Below are positions 44,876-53,724 of a DNA stretch of 64,000 bases, piece by piece. The position numbers and the translations under genes were made by a program. The notes under the pieces are model-generated. The model ran no database searches. It was not told where the DNA came from and saw only the letters and a list, made by a program, of their open reading frames with translations. Origin of the DNA: an uncultured Eubacterium sp. Lineage in GTDB: Bacteria; Bacillota; Clostridia; Lachnospirales; Lachnospiraceae. Within the stretch, counting starts at the first letter, position 1; each line of letters opens with the position of its first letter. The stretch is taken from positions 63,052 to 127,051 of the forward strand of contig CAJUAU010000008.1 in NCBI GenBank assembly GCA_910584645.1, given 5' to 3'.

Positions 44876-45314
44876 TAAACAGATCCACCTTTCCAAAGTC
44901 ATCCAGGTTGAAATTGCTCGTAAGTCCTGCTTTTTCAATATCCTTTACAACGGCCTCATTGGTGATCACCTCGGCCAGTTCTTCTTTTGTAACCCATTTG
45001 CTGTCATTCAGGTCTTCCGCAAGAACTACCTCTTCTGTCTGGGAAGAACATTCAAAGGCAATGCCGATACTGCACACCTCGCCCCCTGTAAATCCCCATG
45101 TATACAGCGGTTTATCCACCAGGACATGAAGTCCCGCTTTTTCTTCCACTACCCTCTGAACGGCTTTCTCTGGTGTCTCCGAAAACTCCAGAACACCGTC
45201 CAAAAACTCCCACTGATATGGTTCAAAAATCCGGTCATCGTACCATTTTTCCACAACCAGATATTTTCCGTTGCACTGTACGATCCCCTTTACAAGAATT
45301 CGAAATTTATCCAT
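44859..45314 (-). CDS. Nudix hydrolase family protein with degenerate Nudix box
   Basis: 151 residues from the ATG at 45314. The Nudix box region GVLEFSETPEKAVQRVVEEK keeps G, E and R but one of the metal-binding glutamates of REuxEE is shifted or replaced (RVVEEK), so catalysis is doubtful. Between asd and pyrC. Confidence 0.75.
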   Translation of the reverse strand: MDKFRILVKGIVQCNGKYLVVEKWYDDRIFEPYQWEFLDGVLEFSETPEKAVQRVVEEKAGLHVLVDKPLYTWGFTGGEVCSIGIAFECSSQTEEVVLAEDLNDSKWVTKEELAEVITNEAVVKDIEKAGLTSNFNLDDFGKVDLFIEPID

Positions 45315-45351
45315 CGCTGCCTCCCTTACTAAAGTGGTATTCACGTTTCCA

Positions 45352-46437
45352 TTATTTTTTCTGGATATAGCCCTGTGCCTTTAAGAGTTCTGCAATGAGA
45401 ACACCGCCTCCTGCGGCACCGCGGACCGTGTTATGGGAAAGTCCCACAAATTTCCAATCAAAATGACTGTCCTCTCTCAGACGGCCAATACTAACTCCAA
45501 ATCCATTTTCATAGTTTACATCCAACGCCACCTGGGGACGGTTATCATCCTCCAGATACTGGATGAACTGCTTTGGTGCATTGGGAAGTTCCAGCTCCTG
45601 GGGAAGCCCGCGGAATTCCACCAGTGCCTGGATCAGCTCCTCCTTCGTCGGCTTTTTGGCGAAGTTTACGAATACCGCCGCCGTATGTCCATCCAGAACC
45701 GGCACACGGATACACTGGGTAGTGATCAGCGGAGTTTCCGCCTTTTCAATCTTTCCATCTACTACCTTTCCAAAGATACGCAGCGGTTCCTGCTCGCTCT
45801 TCTCTTCCTCCCCGCCGATATAAGGTATAATGTTATGCTCCATCTCCGGCCACTCGGCAAAGGTCTTGCCGGCTCCGGAAATCGCCTGATAGGTCGTAGC
45901 TACTACAAGTGTCGGCTCAAACTTCTTCCATGCCGTCAGCGCAGGAGTATAACTCTGGATCGAGCAATTTGGCTTTACAACGATAAAGCCTCTCTTCGTC
46001 CCAAGACGCTGTTTCTGGCTCTCGATCACTTCCAGATGCTCCGGATTGATCTCCGGCACCACCATCGGTACATCCGGTGTCCAGCGGTGTGCGCTGTTAT
46101 TAGAAACCACCGGTGTCTCCGTTTTGGCATATGCCTCTTCTATATCACGAATCTCTTCCTTTGTCATGTCAACGGCACTGAACACAAAATCCACCGCACT
46201 GCTGACCTCTTCTACATCATTTACATTTTTTACGACAATTTTCTTTACTGCTTCTGGCATCGGTGTCTGCATCTTCCAACGGCCGTCCACGGCTTCTTCA
46301 TAGGTCTTTCCTGCACTTCTCGGACTGGCTGCAATCGCCGTCACTTCAAACCAGGGATGATTTTCCAAAAGTGAAATAAATCTCTGTCCTACCATACCAG
46401 TACCACCAAGGATACCTACCTTTAACTTGTCGCTCAT
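45352..46437 (-). CDS. asd: aspartate-semialdehyde dehydrogenase
   Basis: 361 residues. Converts aspartyl phosphate to the semialdehyde for lysine, threonine and methionine. The N-terminal GILGGTGMVGQRF is the NADP loop, KPNCSIQSY has the catalytic cysteine, and VPVLDGHTA the active-site histidine. The sequence type is the archaeal/fungal-like group common in clostridia. First gene of the operon. Confidence 0.95.
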   Translation of the reverse strand: MSDKLKVGILGGTGMVGQRFISLLENHPWFEVTAIAASPRSAGKTYEEAVDGRWKMQTPMPEAVKKIVVKNVNDVEEVSSAVDFVFSAVDMTKEEIRDIEEAYAKTETPVVSNNSAHRWTPDVPMVVPEINPEHLEVIESQKQRLGTKRGFIVVKPNCSIQSYTPALTAWKKFEPTLVVATTYQAISGAGKTFAEWPEMEHNIIPYIGGEEEKSEQEPLRIFGKVVDGKIEKAETPLITTQCIRVPVLDGHTAAVFVNFAKKPTKEELIQALVEFRGLPQELELPNAPKQFIQYLEDDNRPQVALDVNYENGFGVSIGRLREDSHFDWKFVGLSHNTVRGAAGGGVLIAELLKAQGYIQKK

Positions 46438-46493
46438 CTCTTTACCTCATTTCTCACTTATAATATCTGTTGAATCTTTACATAATTGATTAT

Positions 46494-46522
46494 ATGATAC
46501 TACATTTTATGGAATATTTCAA
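46494..46522 (-). promoter_or_regulatory. probable promoter of asd-pyr operon
   Basis: Minus strand TTGAAA (46517-46522), 17-nt spacer, TATCAT (46494-46499), about 57 bases before the asd ATG. No PyrR-type attenuator was seen between it and asd. Confidence 0.5.
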
Positions 46523-46545
46523 GTTTTCAAAAGGAAAGAAATCCT

Positions 46546-46574
46546 TTGACTTTTATAAACAGATGTGTTATGGT
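46546..46574 (+). promoter_or_regulatory. promoter of the cold-shock gene
   Basis: TTGACT (46546-46551), 17-nt spacer, TATGGT (46569-46574), with an AAAGGA/TCCTTT inverted repeat overlapping the -35. Leader is about 35 nt. Confidence 0.6.
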
Positions 46575-46614
46575 TAGTAAGTATCAATATTTTAAGTTTT
46601 TAGGAGGCAATAAC

Positions 46615-46812
46615 ATGAAAGGTACAGTAAAATGGTTTAATGCCAAAAAAGGATTCGGATTTATCTCCGACGAAACAGGAAATGACGTATTCGTTCATTT
46701 TTCTGCATTACAGATGGACGGCTTCAAGGTTCTTGATGAGGGCGATGAGGTTGAATTTGAAGTAATCGACGGCGAAAAAGGACCACAGGCAGCAAACGTA
46801 ACGAAGTTATAA
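46615..46812 (+). CDS. cspA: cold shock protein
   Basis: 65-residue single cold-shock domain with the RNA-binding motifs KGFGFISD (RNP1) and DVFVHFSA (RNP2). The ATG at 46615 has TAGGAGGC upstream. Binds single-stranded RNA/DNA as a chaperone. Divergent from asd; ended by the terminator at 46885. Confidence 0.97.
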   Translation: MKGTVKWFNAKKGFGFISDETGNDVFVHFSALQMDGFKVLDEGDEVEFEVIDGEKGPQAANVTKL

Positions 46813-46884
46813 TCGAATTTAATGAACTAATTTTTATATATATCTATGTAAAAGTTAAGAATTACAATGTGGTTGTAACCAGTA

Positions 46885-46943
46885 AAAACAGCCCTGCATT
46901 TCTCAGATCCATTCTTTGAAATGCAGGGCTGTTTTTGTTTTTT
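46885..46943. terminator. bidirectional terminator between cspA and the surface-protein gene
   Basis: AAAACAGCCCTGCATTTC (46885-46902) pairs with GAAATGCAGGGCTGTTTT (46918-46935), followed by a T-rich run on the plus strand and A-run on the other side, so it can end both transcripts. Confidence 0.85.
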
Positions 46944-47033
46944 TATTTTCAGCTGGGCTGCCATGCAGGTACACGCAGCCCAGCCAGCAGATCCAAGTCT
47001 GCTCTCCCTGTTACCCGGGATATCGGTATCATA

Positions 47034-50000
47034 CTACTGAACCAGCTTGTCACATCCGGCAAACACATCTATTTTTCTGGTCACCGTGGACGGAATCGGT
47101 ACAGCATATGAAATATTTTTGCAATTCTTAAACGTATATTCCATCGTTTCAATAGTGGAAGGCATTTTCGGAACACGTTCCAGCCCCTGGCAGTTATAAA
47201 ATGTCAGCGTCAGCTTCTTCACTCCTGCCGGAATATCTTCAGGAACACTCAACAATGACGTACTCTCAAAGGTATTTGTCATTTCTGTCACCGTCGCCGG
47301 GATCACCGGAGACTGGGAGAGCGCGGTACACCCGCTAAAAGTCCAGTTCATATCTGTCAATGTGGCAGGCAGCACTGGTGCCTTTCCCAAGGCAGTACAA
47401 TTCTTAAATGTGGCATACATACTCTTTACTGTTGCCGGAATTGCCGGCACATAACTCATGCTGCTGCAGCCCTCAAAAGTATTGGTAAGCGTTGTCAATC
47501 CCGCAGGAAGGGAAGTTACAGAGATCAGTGAAGTACATCCTTTAAATGTTCCCGTCATATCCTTCACCGAGGCCGGAAGACTCAGCACCGCTTTCAGTCT
47601 GGTACATTCCGAGAACATATACTGCATATTCTCCAGTTTTATAGCGGAATCGAAGCTCACCGCCTCAATGGGGCATCTGACATTGGAAGCAAAGACTCCC
47701 GTCTGCGGTCTCGGGTCATATTCACCGGCAAACTTTACCGCATAATTGCCTGTCACACCATCCACATTCGCCACCATCTGCGCCGGAATCTTTATCGCCT
47801 TTGCAGATCCAATATATTTTTTCAACAGAACTGTTTTCTCAGTGGTATTAACCGTATATTCCCAATCGCTGATCTTTGACTGGGTAAGAGTGATCTTATC
47901 TCCACACACCTGGCAGGTTCCATTGGCATCGTAGCGGTGCTCTTCTGCCTTGCCTCTTGTCTGCACATTGCTGCAGACAGAGCAGGTCCGGGTTTCTTCT
48001 CCTAATACTCCGTGGGAAGGCTGGACTGTCGTGCTCCACCCCGACCAGGAGTGTCCCAAAGGTTCCAGGACAGTAATATCATCTGCCACTTTGCAGTTCT
48101 CTTTTATTCCATCTTTATTGGTCCAGCTGTTCGTACAATGTTTGGACTGCTGCCCTGCCAGCACACAGGTTGGCGCCCAGTCCACCGTAAATGCGGAAGC
48201 AAAGGAATGATCCTTTGCCGGCAGGATTTCTTTCTTGCGCCTGCCGCAGGTCTGGGTATTTCCATCTATATCCAAATACTTCCGTTTACAGGTATAGGTG
48301 TTGGATCCCTCCGTTGTACAGGTGGCATCCACGTGCTCAACGTTTGCCAGGTCCCAGTCGTGCCCCAGCGGATCCACCAGCTGCTCATTCTTCACCTTGG
48401 TGCAGCCCTTTCTCTGGCAGGTCAATGCTTTCCGGCCCGCACCGGTACAGGTGGGTTCCATCGTAACCACATAATCCTTCGCCCAGTCATGCCCCAGCGC
48501 CGGGATCAGTTTTGTCGTTGTTTTGCTGCAGCCGTTCCTCTTGCAGTTAAGTTTTCTGGTACCTGGACGGGTGCAGTCCGGCTCCTTCGTCACTGTACCC
48601 TCATCCCAGTCATGGCCAAGCATCGGAATCAACCTTATATTGGTGACATAATCACAGCCGTCTCTTGTACAGTGCAGGGATTCCCTTCCCTGGGCTTCAC
48701 AGGCTGGCTCTTTATCCGTTGTAGGCTTATCCGCCAGCTTATGCCCCAGCGCACTGATGGTCTCACTCCTTGCTTTGAGACAGGTTGCACATGTATAAAC
48801 CCTCTCACCTGTCCGGTCACAGGTGGGCTCCTTCGTCACCTTGCCTGTATCCCAGGTATGGCCGAGCTTAGGTACCCTGGTATTCTTCTTGGCAGAACAG
48901 ATCAGACAGGAAAAGTCTCTCCGCCCATCCTTTTCACATTCCGGCTGAACTGTGATCTCGCCGTAGTTCCATGTATGTCCTGTGGCATCGATGGATTCTT
49001 TCTTTGTTCCGGTACATCCCTCGACCGTACAGTGATAAGTTCTCTGTCCGGCTTTCGTACAAGTGGGGCTGCTTGTGATCTCCCCGGTATCCCATGTATG
49101 TCCCGGCGCCTTTATGGCCTCGGTCTTTTCACCGTCACATCCCTCGACCGTACATGTATACTGTATTTTTCCCGCCCGTGTACAGGTAGGCTCTTCCAGA
49201 ACTGTACCATTGGTGATCCATGTATGTCCTTTTGCCTTTATGATCTCTTTTTTTGTCTCACTGCAGTTCTGGCAGGTAAGCTCTCTCTCCCCGGCTCCCT
49301 CGCAGGTAGGCTCTGTCAGCACCTTGCCGATCCAGTTATGTCCCGTCGCCGCTACAGCCCTCTCCCGGACCTTGGAACATTTTTCACAGGTAGACCGCTC
49401 GGTTCCCTCTACCATACACTCTGGTGACAGAACCACCGCCCATGGTCCCCACACATGCTCACAGGGTCCCTGGACTGTCACAACCTTACAGGTCGCTTTT
49501 ACCTTTCCACAGGTCGCTGTAATGATCGCTTCCGTCCCCACCGGGGTATCCTCTGTCACAAATATATTTCCCGTGGTATATACATTGATGCCGCCGAGAT
49601 GATCAATGGTCCACACGATCTTATCAGTGCAGGTGACCGGCGTGATCGTGGCAATCAGCTGAAAGCTTTCCCCTGCCGCCAGTTCCACATAGTCCTGATT
49701 TAACGTGATCCCGGTAGCCGTTCCAGCTCTGGGCGCCGCCAGAAAGGATGGGAGCATATCCGGCACCGTAATGCCTGCCGGCGGAGCTGGATTGACCGCT
49801 GCCGTCTGGTATGACTTAAGCCCGCCCTCCGAGATAGTGGATCTCTTTGCTTCCACAGCAACCTTTAACTTCGTCTTTACAGATTTCTTCGCCTTGGACT
49901 GCAGGGTAATGGTAGCATTTCCCTTTTTGACCGCCGTCAAAACACCCTTAGCAGATACCTTCACAACATTTTTCCGCGAAGATTTAAAAGTCAGCTTCTG

Positions 50001-50216
50001 ATTTGCCTTTTTGGGCAGGACTTCAAAAGCCAGCTTTTTCTGGTCTCCTGCCGTCATCCGGAGACTGTTGTTCTTTTTCTCTGTAAGAACCTGAATTTTC
50101 TTTGGTTTCTTCTTTGCCGCCTGGCATTCAGTCTGTCCCGCGGTCCCCGCTGCCGCGGCTCCGATCACCAGGACAGCCAGACCCATTCCTATATATTTTC
50201 CTATTCTTTTATACAT
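47034..50216 (-). CDS. secreted multi-repeat surface protein with Ig-like, cysteine-repeat and BspA-type LRR parts
   Basis: About 1060 residues from the ATG at 50216. A signal peptide (IGMGLAVLVIGAAAAGTAG) is followed by two Big_2-like Ig domains (about 40-250) with LTAVKKGNATITLQSKAKK. About 12 repeats of roughly 40 residues follow (about 252-745), each with an HxW, an EPTC and a CxxC-like pair such as YTCATC or LTCQNC. At the end are about 10 leucine-rich repeats of 22-24 residues (TFKGCTSL, then LPATVT-type) of the BspA kind. Adhesion or matrix binding is likely. No sortase motif was seen, so anchoring is unclear. Confidence 0.85.
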   Translation of the reverse strand: MYKRIGKYIGMGLAVLVIGAAAAGTAGQTECQAAKKKPKKIQVLTEKKNNSLRMTAGDQKKLAFEVLPKKANQKLTFKSSRKNVVKVSAKGVLTAVKKGNATITLQSKAKKSVKTKLKVAVEAKRSTISEGGLKSYQTAAVNPAPPAGITVPDMLPSFLAAPRAGTATGITLNQDYVELAAGESFQLIATITPVTCTDKIVWTIDHLGGINVYTTGNIFVTEDTPVGTEAIITATCGKVKATCKVVTVQGPCEHVWGPWAVVLSPECMVEGTERSTCEKCSKVRERAVAATGHNWIGKVLTEPTCEGAGERELTCQNCSETKKEIIKAKGHTWITNGTVLEEPTCTRAGKIQYTCTVEGCDGEKTEAIKAPGHTWDTGEITSSPTCTKAGQRTYHCTVEGCTGTKKESIDATGHTWNYGEITVQPECEKDGRRDFSCLICSAKKNTRVPKLGHTWDTGKVTKEPTCDRTGERVYTCATCLKARSETISALGHKLADKPTTDKEPACEAQGRESLHCTRDGCDYVTNIRLIPMLGHDWDEGTVTKEPDCTRPGTRKLNCKRNGCSKTTTKLIPALGHDWAKDYVVTMEPTCTGAGRKALTCQRKGCTKVKNEQLVDPLGHDWDLANVEHVDATCTTEGSNTYTCKRKYLDIDGNTQTCGRRKKEILPAKDHSFASAFTVDWAPTCVLAGQQSKHCTNSWTNKDGIKENCKVADDITVLEPLGHSWSGWSTTVQPSHGVLGEETRTCSVCSNVQTRGKAEEHRYDANGTCQVCGDKITLTQSKISDWEYTVNTTEKTVLLKKYIGSAKAIKIPAQMVANVDGVTGNYAVKFAGEYDPRPQTGVFASNVRCPIEAVSFDSAIKLENMQYMFSECTRLKAVLSLPASVKDMTGTFKGCTSLISVTSLPAGLTTLTNTFEGCSSMSYVPAIPATVKSMYATFKNCTALGKAPVLPATLTDMNWTFSGCTALSQSPVIPATVTEMTNTFESTSLLSVPEDIPAGVKKLTLTFYNCQGLERVPKMPSTIETMEYTFKNCKNISYAVPIPSTVTRKIDVFAGCDKLVQ

Positions 50217-50284
50217 AAGCCTTCCTCCAAGCCATTCATATATCAAGAACAATGCCTACAATATATTTATTATATCGGCACACA

Positions 50285-51010
50285 TCAGTAAACAATAAAG
50301 GATAAAAATTCACCATCATATTTTTGTGAAAGGAAGTATTCAGCCATTACCAGATCTTCCGGGTTATCCACATCAATGCTGTGCTCCTTCGCCAGCACAT
50401 AGCCCATCACATTGTCGTTAAAGCTGGTGTTTTCATTGAGTTCTGACATACTGTTTATATAGATCGCCCCATTGATCCGGTAATATTTTTTCATATCCTG
50501 GCGCCGGACTGTGCTGTCCTCATCCAGCATCTTCACCAGCTCGTTATTTTCCCCGAACTGTCTCATCAGCAGCGGATGATCATTCACCTCAGAAATTGAA
50601 ACCACAGATCTTTCTCCCTTTCTGATAAAATATTCCAGCGCTTTCTCAATATCCTCCCCGGTACGTAGCGGACTGGTGGGCTGCAGAAGGACAATGATAT
50701 CATAGCGTTCTGCCTTTCTCTCATAAAATTCAATGGCATGCATCACCACATCAATCGTCTTCGCCTCGTCCGTAGCCAGCTCATCCGGTCTGAGAAACGG
50801 CACGATGGCCCCTGCCTTCATGGAAACCTCCGCGATCTCCTTATCATCTGTAGATACAATGACCTTATCTATGTATTTGCACTCCTTCGCCGCCTCGATG
50901 GTGTAGTTGATCAGAGGCTTTCCAGATACTGCCTTTATATTCTTTTTCGGGATTCCCTTGCTCCCCCCCCTGGCAGGTATAATGGCAAGAACCTTTTTAT
51001 TCTCGATCAT
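50285..51010 (-). CDS. neuA: CMP-nonulosonate cytidylyltransferase (NeuA/LegF/PseF-like)
   Basis: 241 residues. Activates a sialic-, legionaminic- or pseudaminic-type acid with CTP. Signature IIPARGGSKGIPKKNIK at the N-terminus, LLQPTSPLRTGEDIEKA in the middle, and SIDVDNPEDLVMAEYFL at the end. It is alone here, 48 kb from the epimerase and Maf genes that could use its product. The ATG at 51010 has AGGAAGG upstream. Confidence 0.9.
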   Translation of the reverse strand: MIENKKVLAIIPARGGSKGIPKKNIKAVSGKPLINYTIEAAKECKYIDKVIVSTDDKEIAEVSMKAGAIVPFLRPDELATDEAKTIDVVMHAIEFYERKAERYDIIVLLQPTSPLRTGEDIEKALEYFIRKGERSVVSISEVNDHPLLMRQFGENNELVKMLDEDSTVRRQDMKKYYRINGAIYINSMSELNENTSFNDNVMGYVLAKEHSIDVDNPEDLVMAEYFLSQKYDGEFLSFIVY

Positions 51011-51061
51011 AACCTTCCTCCGTTTCTCTGCAATGCAGTCCCCCGCACGCAGCCCGATGAC

Positions 51062-51102
51062 GCCGGGCTGAACAGTGTCCAAATCCGTACTGCCGGGCTG
51101 AA
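51062..51102. repeat. GCCGGGCTGAA direct repeats in the leader of the cytidylyltransferase gene
   Basis: GCCGGGCTGAA occurs at 51062-51072 and 51092-51102, with an inverted copy CAGCCCG (51050-51056) that could pair with the first. All lie between the promoter (51136-51164) and the gene start. Confidence 0.6.
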
Positions 51103-51135
51103 TTATGCTTTCCGGCTGCCTGTAATGTTCTATAT

Positions 51136-51164
51136 ATTATACACTATTTTCCTATATTTCTCAA
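51136..51164 (-). promoter_or_regulatory. promoter of the cytidylyltransferase gene
   Basis: Minus strand TTGAGA (51159-51164), 17-nt spacer, TATAAT (51136-51141). The leader is about 120 nt and includes the repeats at 51050-51102. Confidence 0.65.
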
Positions 51165-51178
51165 CGAAAAATTACCTC

Positions 51179-51207
51179 TTTACATTTTCATTTTTTTTCA
51201 ATATAAT
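51179..51207 (+). promoter_or_regulatory. promoter of the PepSY-protein gene
   Basis: TTTACA (51179-51184), 17-nt spacer, TATAAT (51202-51207), 43 bases before the ribosome site AAAGGATG. Confidence 0.65.
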
Positions 51208-51256
51208 GAAACTCGAAAAAGCAGCTTTTTATTATTTCATAGAAAGGATGTTGATT

Positions 51257-51979
51257 ATGAAAAATCATTTTTTTAAGAAAACCAGCGTTTTATGTCTCAT
51301 CTCTTCTCTGTCGCTTCTCATGCTTTCTTCCACAGCAGCGGCTGCAGCCAATACAGATAAAGCCAGCAAAGCAGCCCGGAAAAAAGTCCCCGGCGCTTCC
51401 ATTACAGAAGTGGAGACAGATATAGACGACGGCGAAGCAGTAGTTGAAGTCTCTCTTATTAAAAAGAATAAAAAATACAGCCTGAAGTATCGTCAATCGG
51501 ACACGAAGCTGATCGAATATGAGTGGGAACTTCCCAACACCAGCTATTCCATCCAGAGCAAAAAAAATGTGGCCCTGTCAAAGATCAAGACTAAGGCACG
51601 CAAACTGGTAAAAGGCAGCAAGATCATCTCCGCCCGGCTGTCTGTGGACGACGGCCTATCAGAGTATAAGGTCTCTCTGAAAAAGGGAAAACGCCAGTAC
51701 AAACTGGTTTACAATGCAAAGAATGGGAAACTTCTGGAATATGAATGGAAACAGCTGTCCCCCTCTTCTTCCCAGAGCGTTTATATTGGAGAGTCCAAAG
51801 CCAGAAATATCGCATTGAAAAAAGCCCCTGGTGCTTCCATCACCAAATTTGAGTTTGACAGGGACGATGGAACCGCTGTCTACGAAATAGAGCTCCGGAA
51901 AGGAATCTACGAGTATGAAGTAAAGATCAATGCGGTAACCGGGGCGGTTATCGAATTTGAAAAAGATATAGAAGATTAG
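51257..51979 (+). CDS. secreted protein with three PepSY-like repeats
   Basis: 240 residues. The signal peptide KTSVLCLISSLSLLMLSSTA ends near residue 30. Three repeats of about 65 residues follow, each with an acidic DDG motif and a closing YEW or EFE: IDDGEAVVEVSL, VDDGLSEYKVSL and RDDGTAVYEIEL. PepSY domains are linked to inhibition of proteases; the function here is not known. Confidence 0.8.
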   Translation: MKNHFFKKTSVLCLISSLSLLMLSSTAAAAANTDKASKAARKKVPGASITEVETDIDDGEAVVEVSLIKKNKKYSLKYRQSDTKLIEYEWELPNTSYSIQSKKNVALSKIKTKARKLVKGSKIISARLSVDDGLSEYKVSLKKGKRQYKLVYNAKNGKLLEYEWKQLSPSSSQSVYIGESKARNIALKKAPGASITKFEFDRDDGTAVYEIELRKGIYEYEVKINAVTGAVIEFEKDIED

Positions 51980-51994
51980 TGATAACACAATTCA

Positions 51995-52033
51995 GAAAAT
52001 GGATCGGCTGTCAGAACCAGCCGATCCATTTTC
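51995..52033. terminator. hairpin between PepSY gene and spoVAC
   Basis: GAAAATGGATCGGCTG (51995-52010) pairs with CAGCCGATCCATTTTC (52018-52033). It overlaps the end of the spoVAC frame and could serve as terminator for both convergent genes; T-runs are short. Confidence 0.6.
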
Positions 52034-52511
52034 CGATCCAGTAGATCAGCCCCAGCACCCAGCTGGTGACGACACCATACAGGATCACGGGACCGGCGAT
52101 GGTGAAGATCTTACATCCTACTCCGAACACCCAGCCCTCTTTTTTGAATTCTATGGCCGGCGCCGCCACGCTGTTGGCAAAACCGGTGATGGGTACCAAT
52201 GTCCCGGCCCCGGCGAAGTTCGCGATCTTGGGATAGATGCTCAGGCCCGTCAGCAGGACGCTGAGGAAGATCAGCGACAGTGTATTATAAAGCGCCGCCG
52301 TCTCTTTATCCAATCCAAGGTACATATAGAGATTGATCAGCCCCTGCCCCAGCGTGCAGATGATGCCGCCTACCAGAAACGCCTTGCAAAGATTGATCAT
52401 CCAGCTGACTTTCGGCGTATTCTCATCCACATAATCATTATATTTATCGTCCCTCTCCTGGGGAACGGTTTCATAGATCACATCCTTGATATCTGTCTTC
52501 TGGCTATTCAT
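52011..52511 (-). CDS. spoVAC: stage V sporulation protein AC
   Basis: 166 residues, five membrane segments, with LCKAFLVGGIICTLGQGLIN and FAGAGTLVPITGFANSVAAP as family signatures. SpoVAC is the mechanosensitive part of the channel for dipicolinic acid uptake and release in spores. The ATG at 52511 has AGGAAG upstream. spoVAD and spoVAE do not follow. Confidence 0.93.
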   Translation of the reverse strand: MNSQKTDIKDVIYETVPQERDDKYNDYVDENTPKVSWMINLCKAFLVGGIICTLGQGLINLYMYLGLDKETAALYNTLSLIFLSVLLTGLSIYPKIANFAGAGTLVPITGFANSVAAPAIEFKKEGWVFGVGCKIFTIAGPVILYGVVTSWVLGLIYWIGKWIGWF

Positions 52512-52544
52512 AATCACATACTTCCTTTCTGGCTTTTCGATTCA

Positions 52545-52958
52545 TTAAAAAAAATATTGATAGATGGTTCCCGCTAATTTCCCCAGCGCGATGGCGATCA
52601 ATACGATCGGAAGTCCTTCCTTCATCTTCAGCCGTTTCACAAAGATAGGGATCACCCGGAGACTCTCCGCCAGCGCCATCGCAAGACACCCTATGAAGAT
52701 GCCGGAAAAAAGCCCAAAGACTGCCAATCCCACATAGCTTACAGGAAAACTCCCGACAAATAAAAACAGTATATTTCCCAGAGTTCCTCCCAGGATGATC
52801 ATATTTTCATAGCCATAGAGATGAACCGCCGTCCCGGTACGGTGGGTAAGCCTGGGAATCACATCCAGCATGGTGATAAAAGCAAAGATTCCTGCCGATA
52901 CCGTCAGACCAAAACTCAGCCCCAGAAACCCCAGGAAGACATTTTCAATTAACGTCAA
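52545..52958 (-). CDS. spoVAB: stage V sporulation protein AB
   Basis: 137 residues, about four helices, with SAGIFAFITMLDVIPRLTHR and GSFPVSYVGLAVFGLFSGIF. Part of the SpoVA dipicolinate transport unit; its exact role is not known. Overlaps spoVAA. Confidence 0.92.
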   Translation of the reverse strand: MTLIENVFLGFLGLSFGLTVSAGIFAFITMLDVIPRLTHRTGTAVHLYGYENMIILGGTLGNILFLFVGSFPVSYVGLAVFGLFSGIFIGCLAMALAESLRVIPIFVKRLKMKEGLPIVLIAIALGKLAGTIYQYFF

Positions 52959-53571
52959 TGGTCTTTCCCTCCCTCGATGCAGATTTGATCATTGCCTTAT
53001 TCATCTGCTCCTCATAGGTCCGCATCTCCACCTGGATCGGCGTCGGATCGTTTTTGATATCTCTTCTTTTAAAATGATTATAAAACACAATGATACCGAT
53101 CGGGATGCCGATGGCATAACAGATCTCCAGGATGGAGCCGCCGGTGTGCACCTCTCCAGTGAAGGTCAGATAGATCTTTTCAAATACCCCCGATACATTG
53201 ACATCCTCATTGAAGGTCATGATCGTAAATGCCGCCCCGAAAAAAACGACGAATGCCACCAGAACCGCTTTCGTATACTCCCAGGCTTTGGAGGGCTTTT
53301 TGCCCGTCTCACACTCCACAATAAAATCCTGCTCTCCCAGGTTTTCTATGGTTACGTCCGGATATACCCGGTGAATGGCTTCGTATACCTTAGTGATGGT
53401 GAACATCGTCAGCTTCTCACCGTCCGGGGGCAGCGTATAGAAAGGTTCCTTTTCCAGCTTCTGCACCATAGTCTTGTTCGTACTGTACAATGTCGCTACA
53501 TCTTTCAATTTCAGATCCCGCTTTGTCACCGGAATATTCTGCTCTGCTTTAATATAAAGAATATCTTCCAT
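52945..53571 (-). CDS. spoVAA: stage V sporulation protein AA
   Basis: 208 residues from the ATG at 53571 (GGAGATT upstream), opening EDILYIKAEQNIPVTKRDLK. A soluble N-terminal domain is followed by two C-terminal helices. First gene of spoVAA-AB-AC, presumably under the forespore sigma factor G; no such promoter could be assigned with confidence. Confidence 0.92.
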   Translation of the reverse strand: MEDILYIKAEQNIPVTKRDLKLKDVATLYSTNKTMVQKLEKEPFYTLPPDGEKLTMFTITKVYEAIHRVYPDVTIENLGEQDFIVECETGKKPSKAWEYTKAVLVAFVVFFGAAFTIMTFNEDVNVSGVFEKIYLTFTGEVHTGGSILEICYAIGIPIGIIVFYNHFKRRDIKNDPTPIQVEMRTYEEQMNKAMIKSASREGKTIDVN

Positions 53572-53724
53572 AAAATAATCTCCATTTCCATGCAGGTATT
53601 CGTATTTTCTTCCACTTCGTTTTACTTTCATACCTACTATCCCCGAAAAAAACAAATCTATTCGTAACAAGGCAAATTAAAATCTCATATAATAATTTAT
53701 AAAATAAAAAGTGGAGATCATGGT

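Noticed and set aside
48012..49427. 471-codon plus-strand frame opposite the surface protein
   Set aside because: It mirrors the repeats of the minus-strand gene and has no start signals.
47900..49500. Regular repeats that look like a tandem array or CRISPR
   Set aside because: They are in-frame, diverged protein repeats of the surface protein, with no constant 25-40 bp repeat or uniform spacers.
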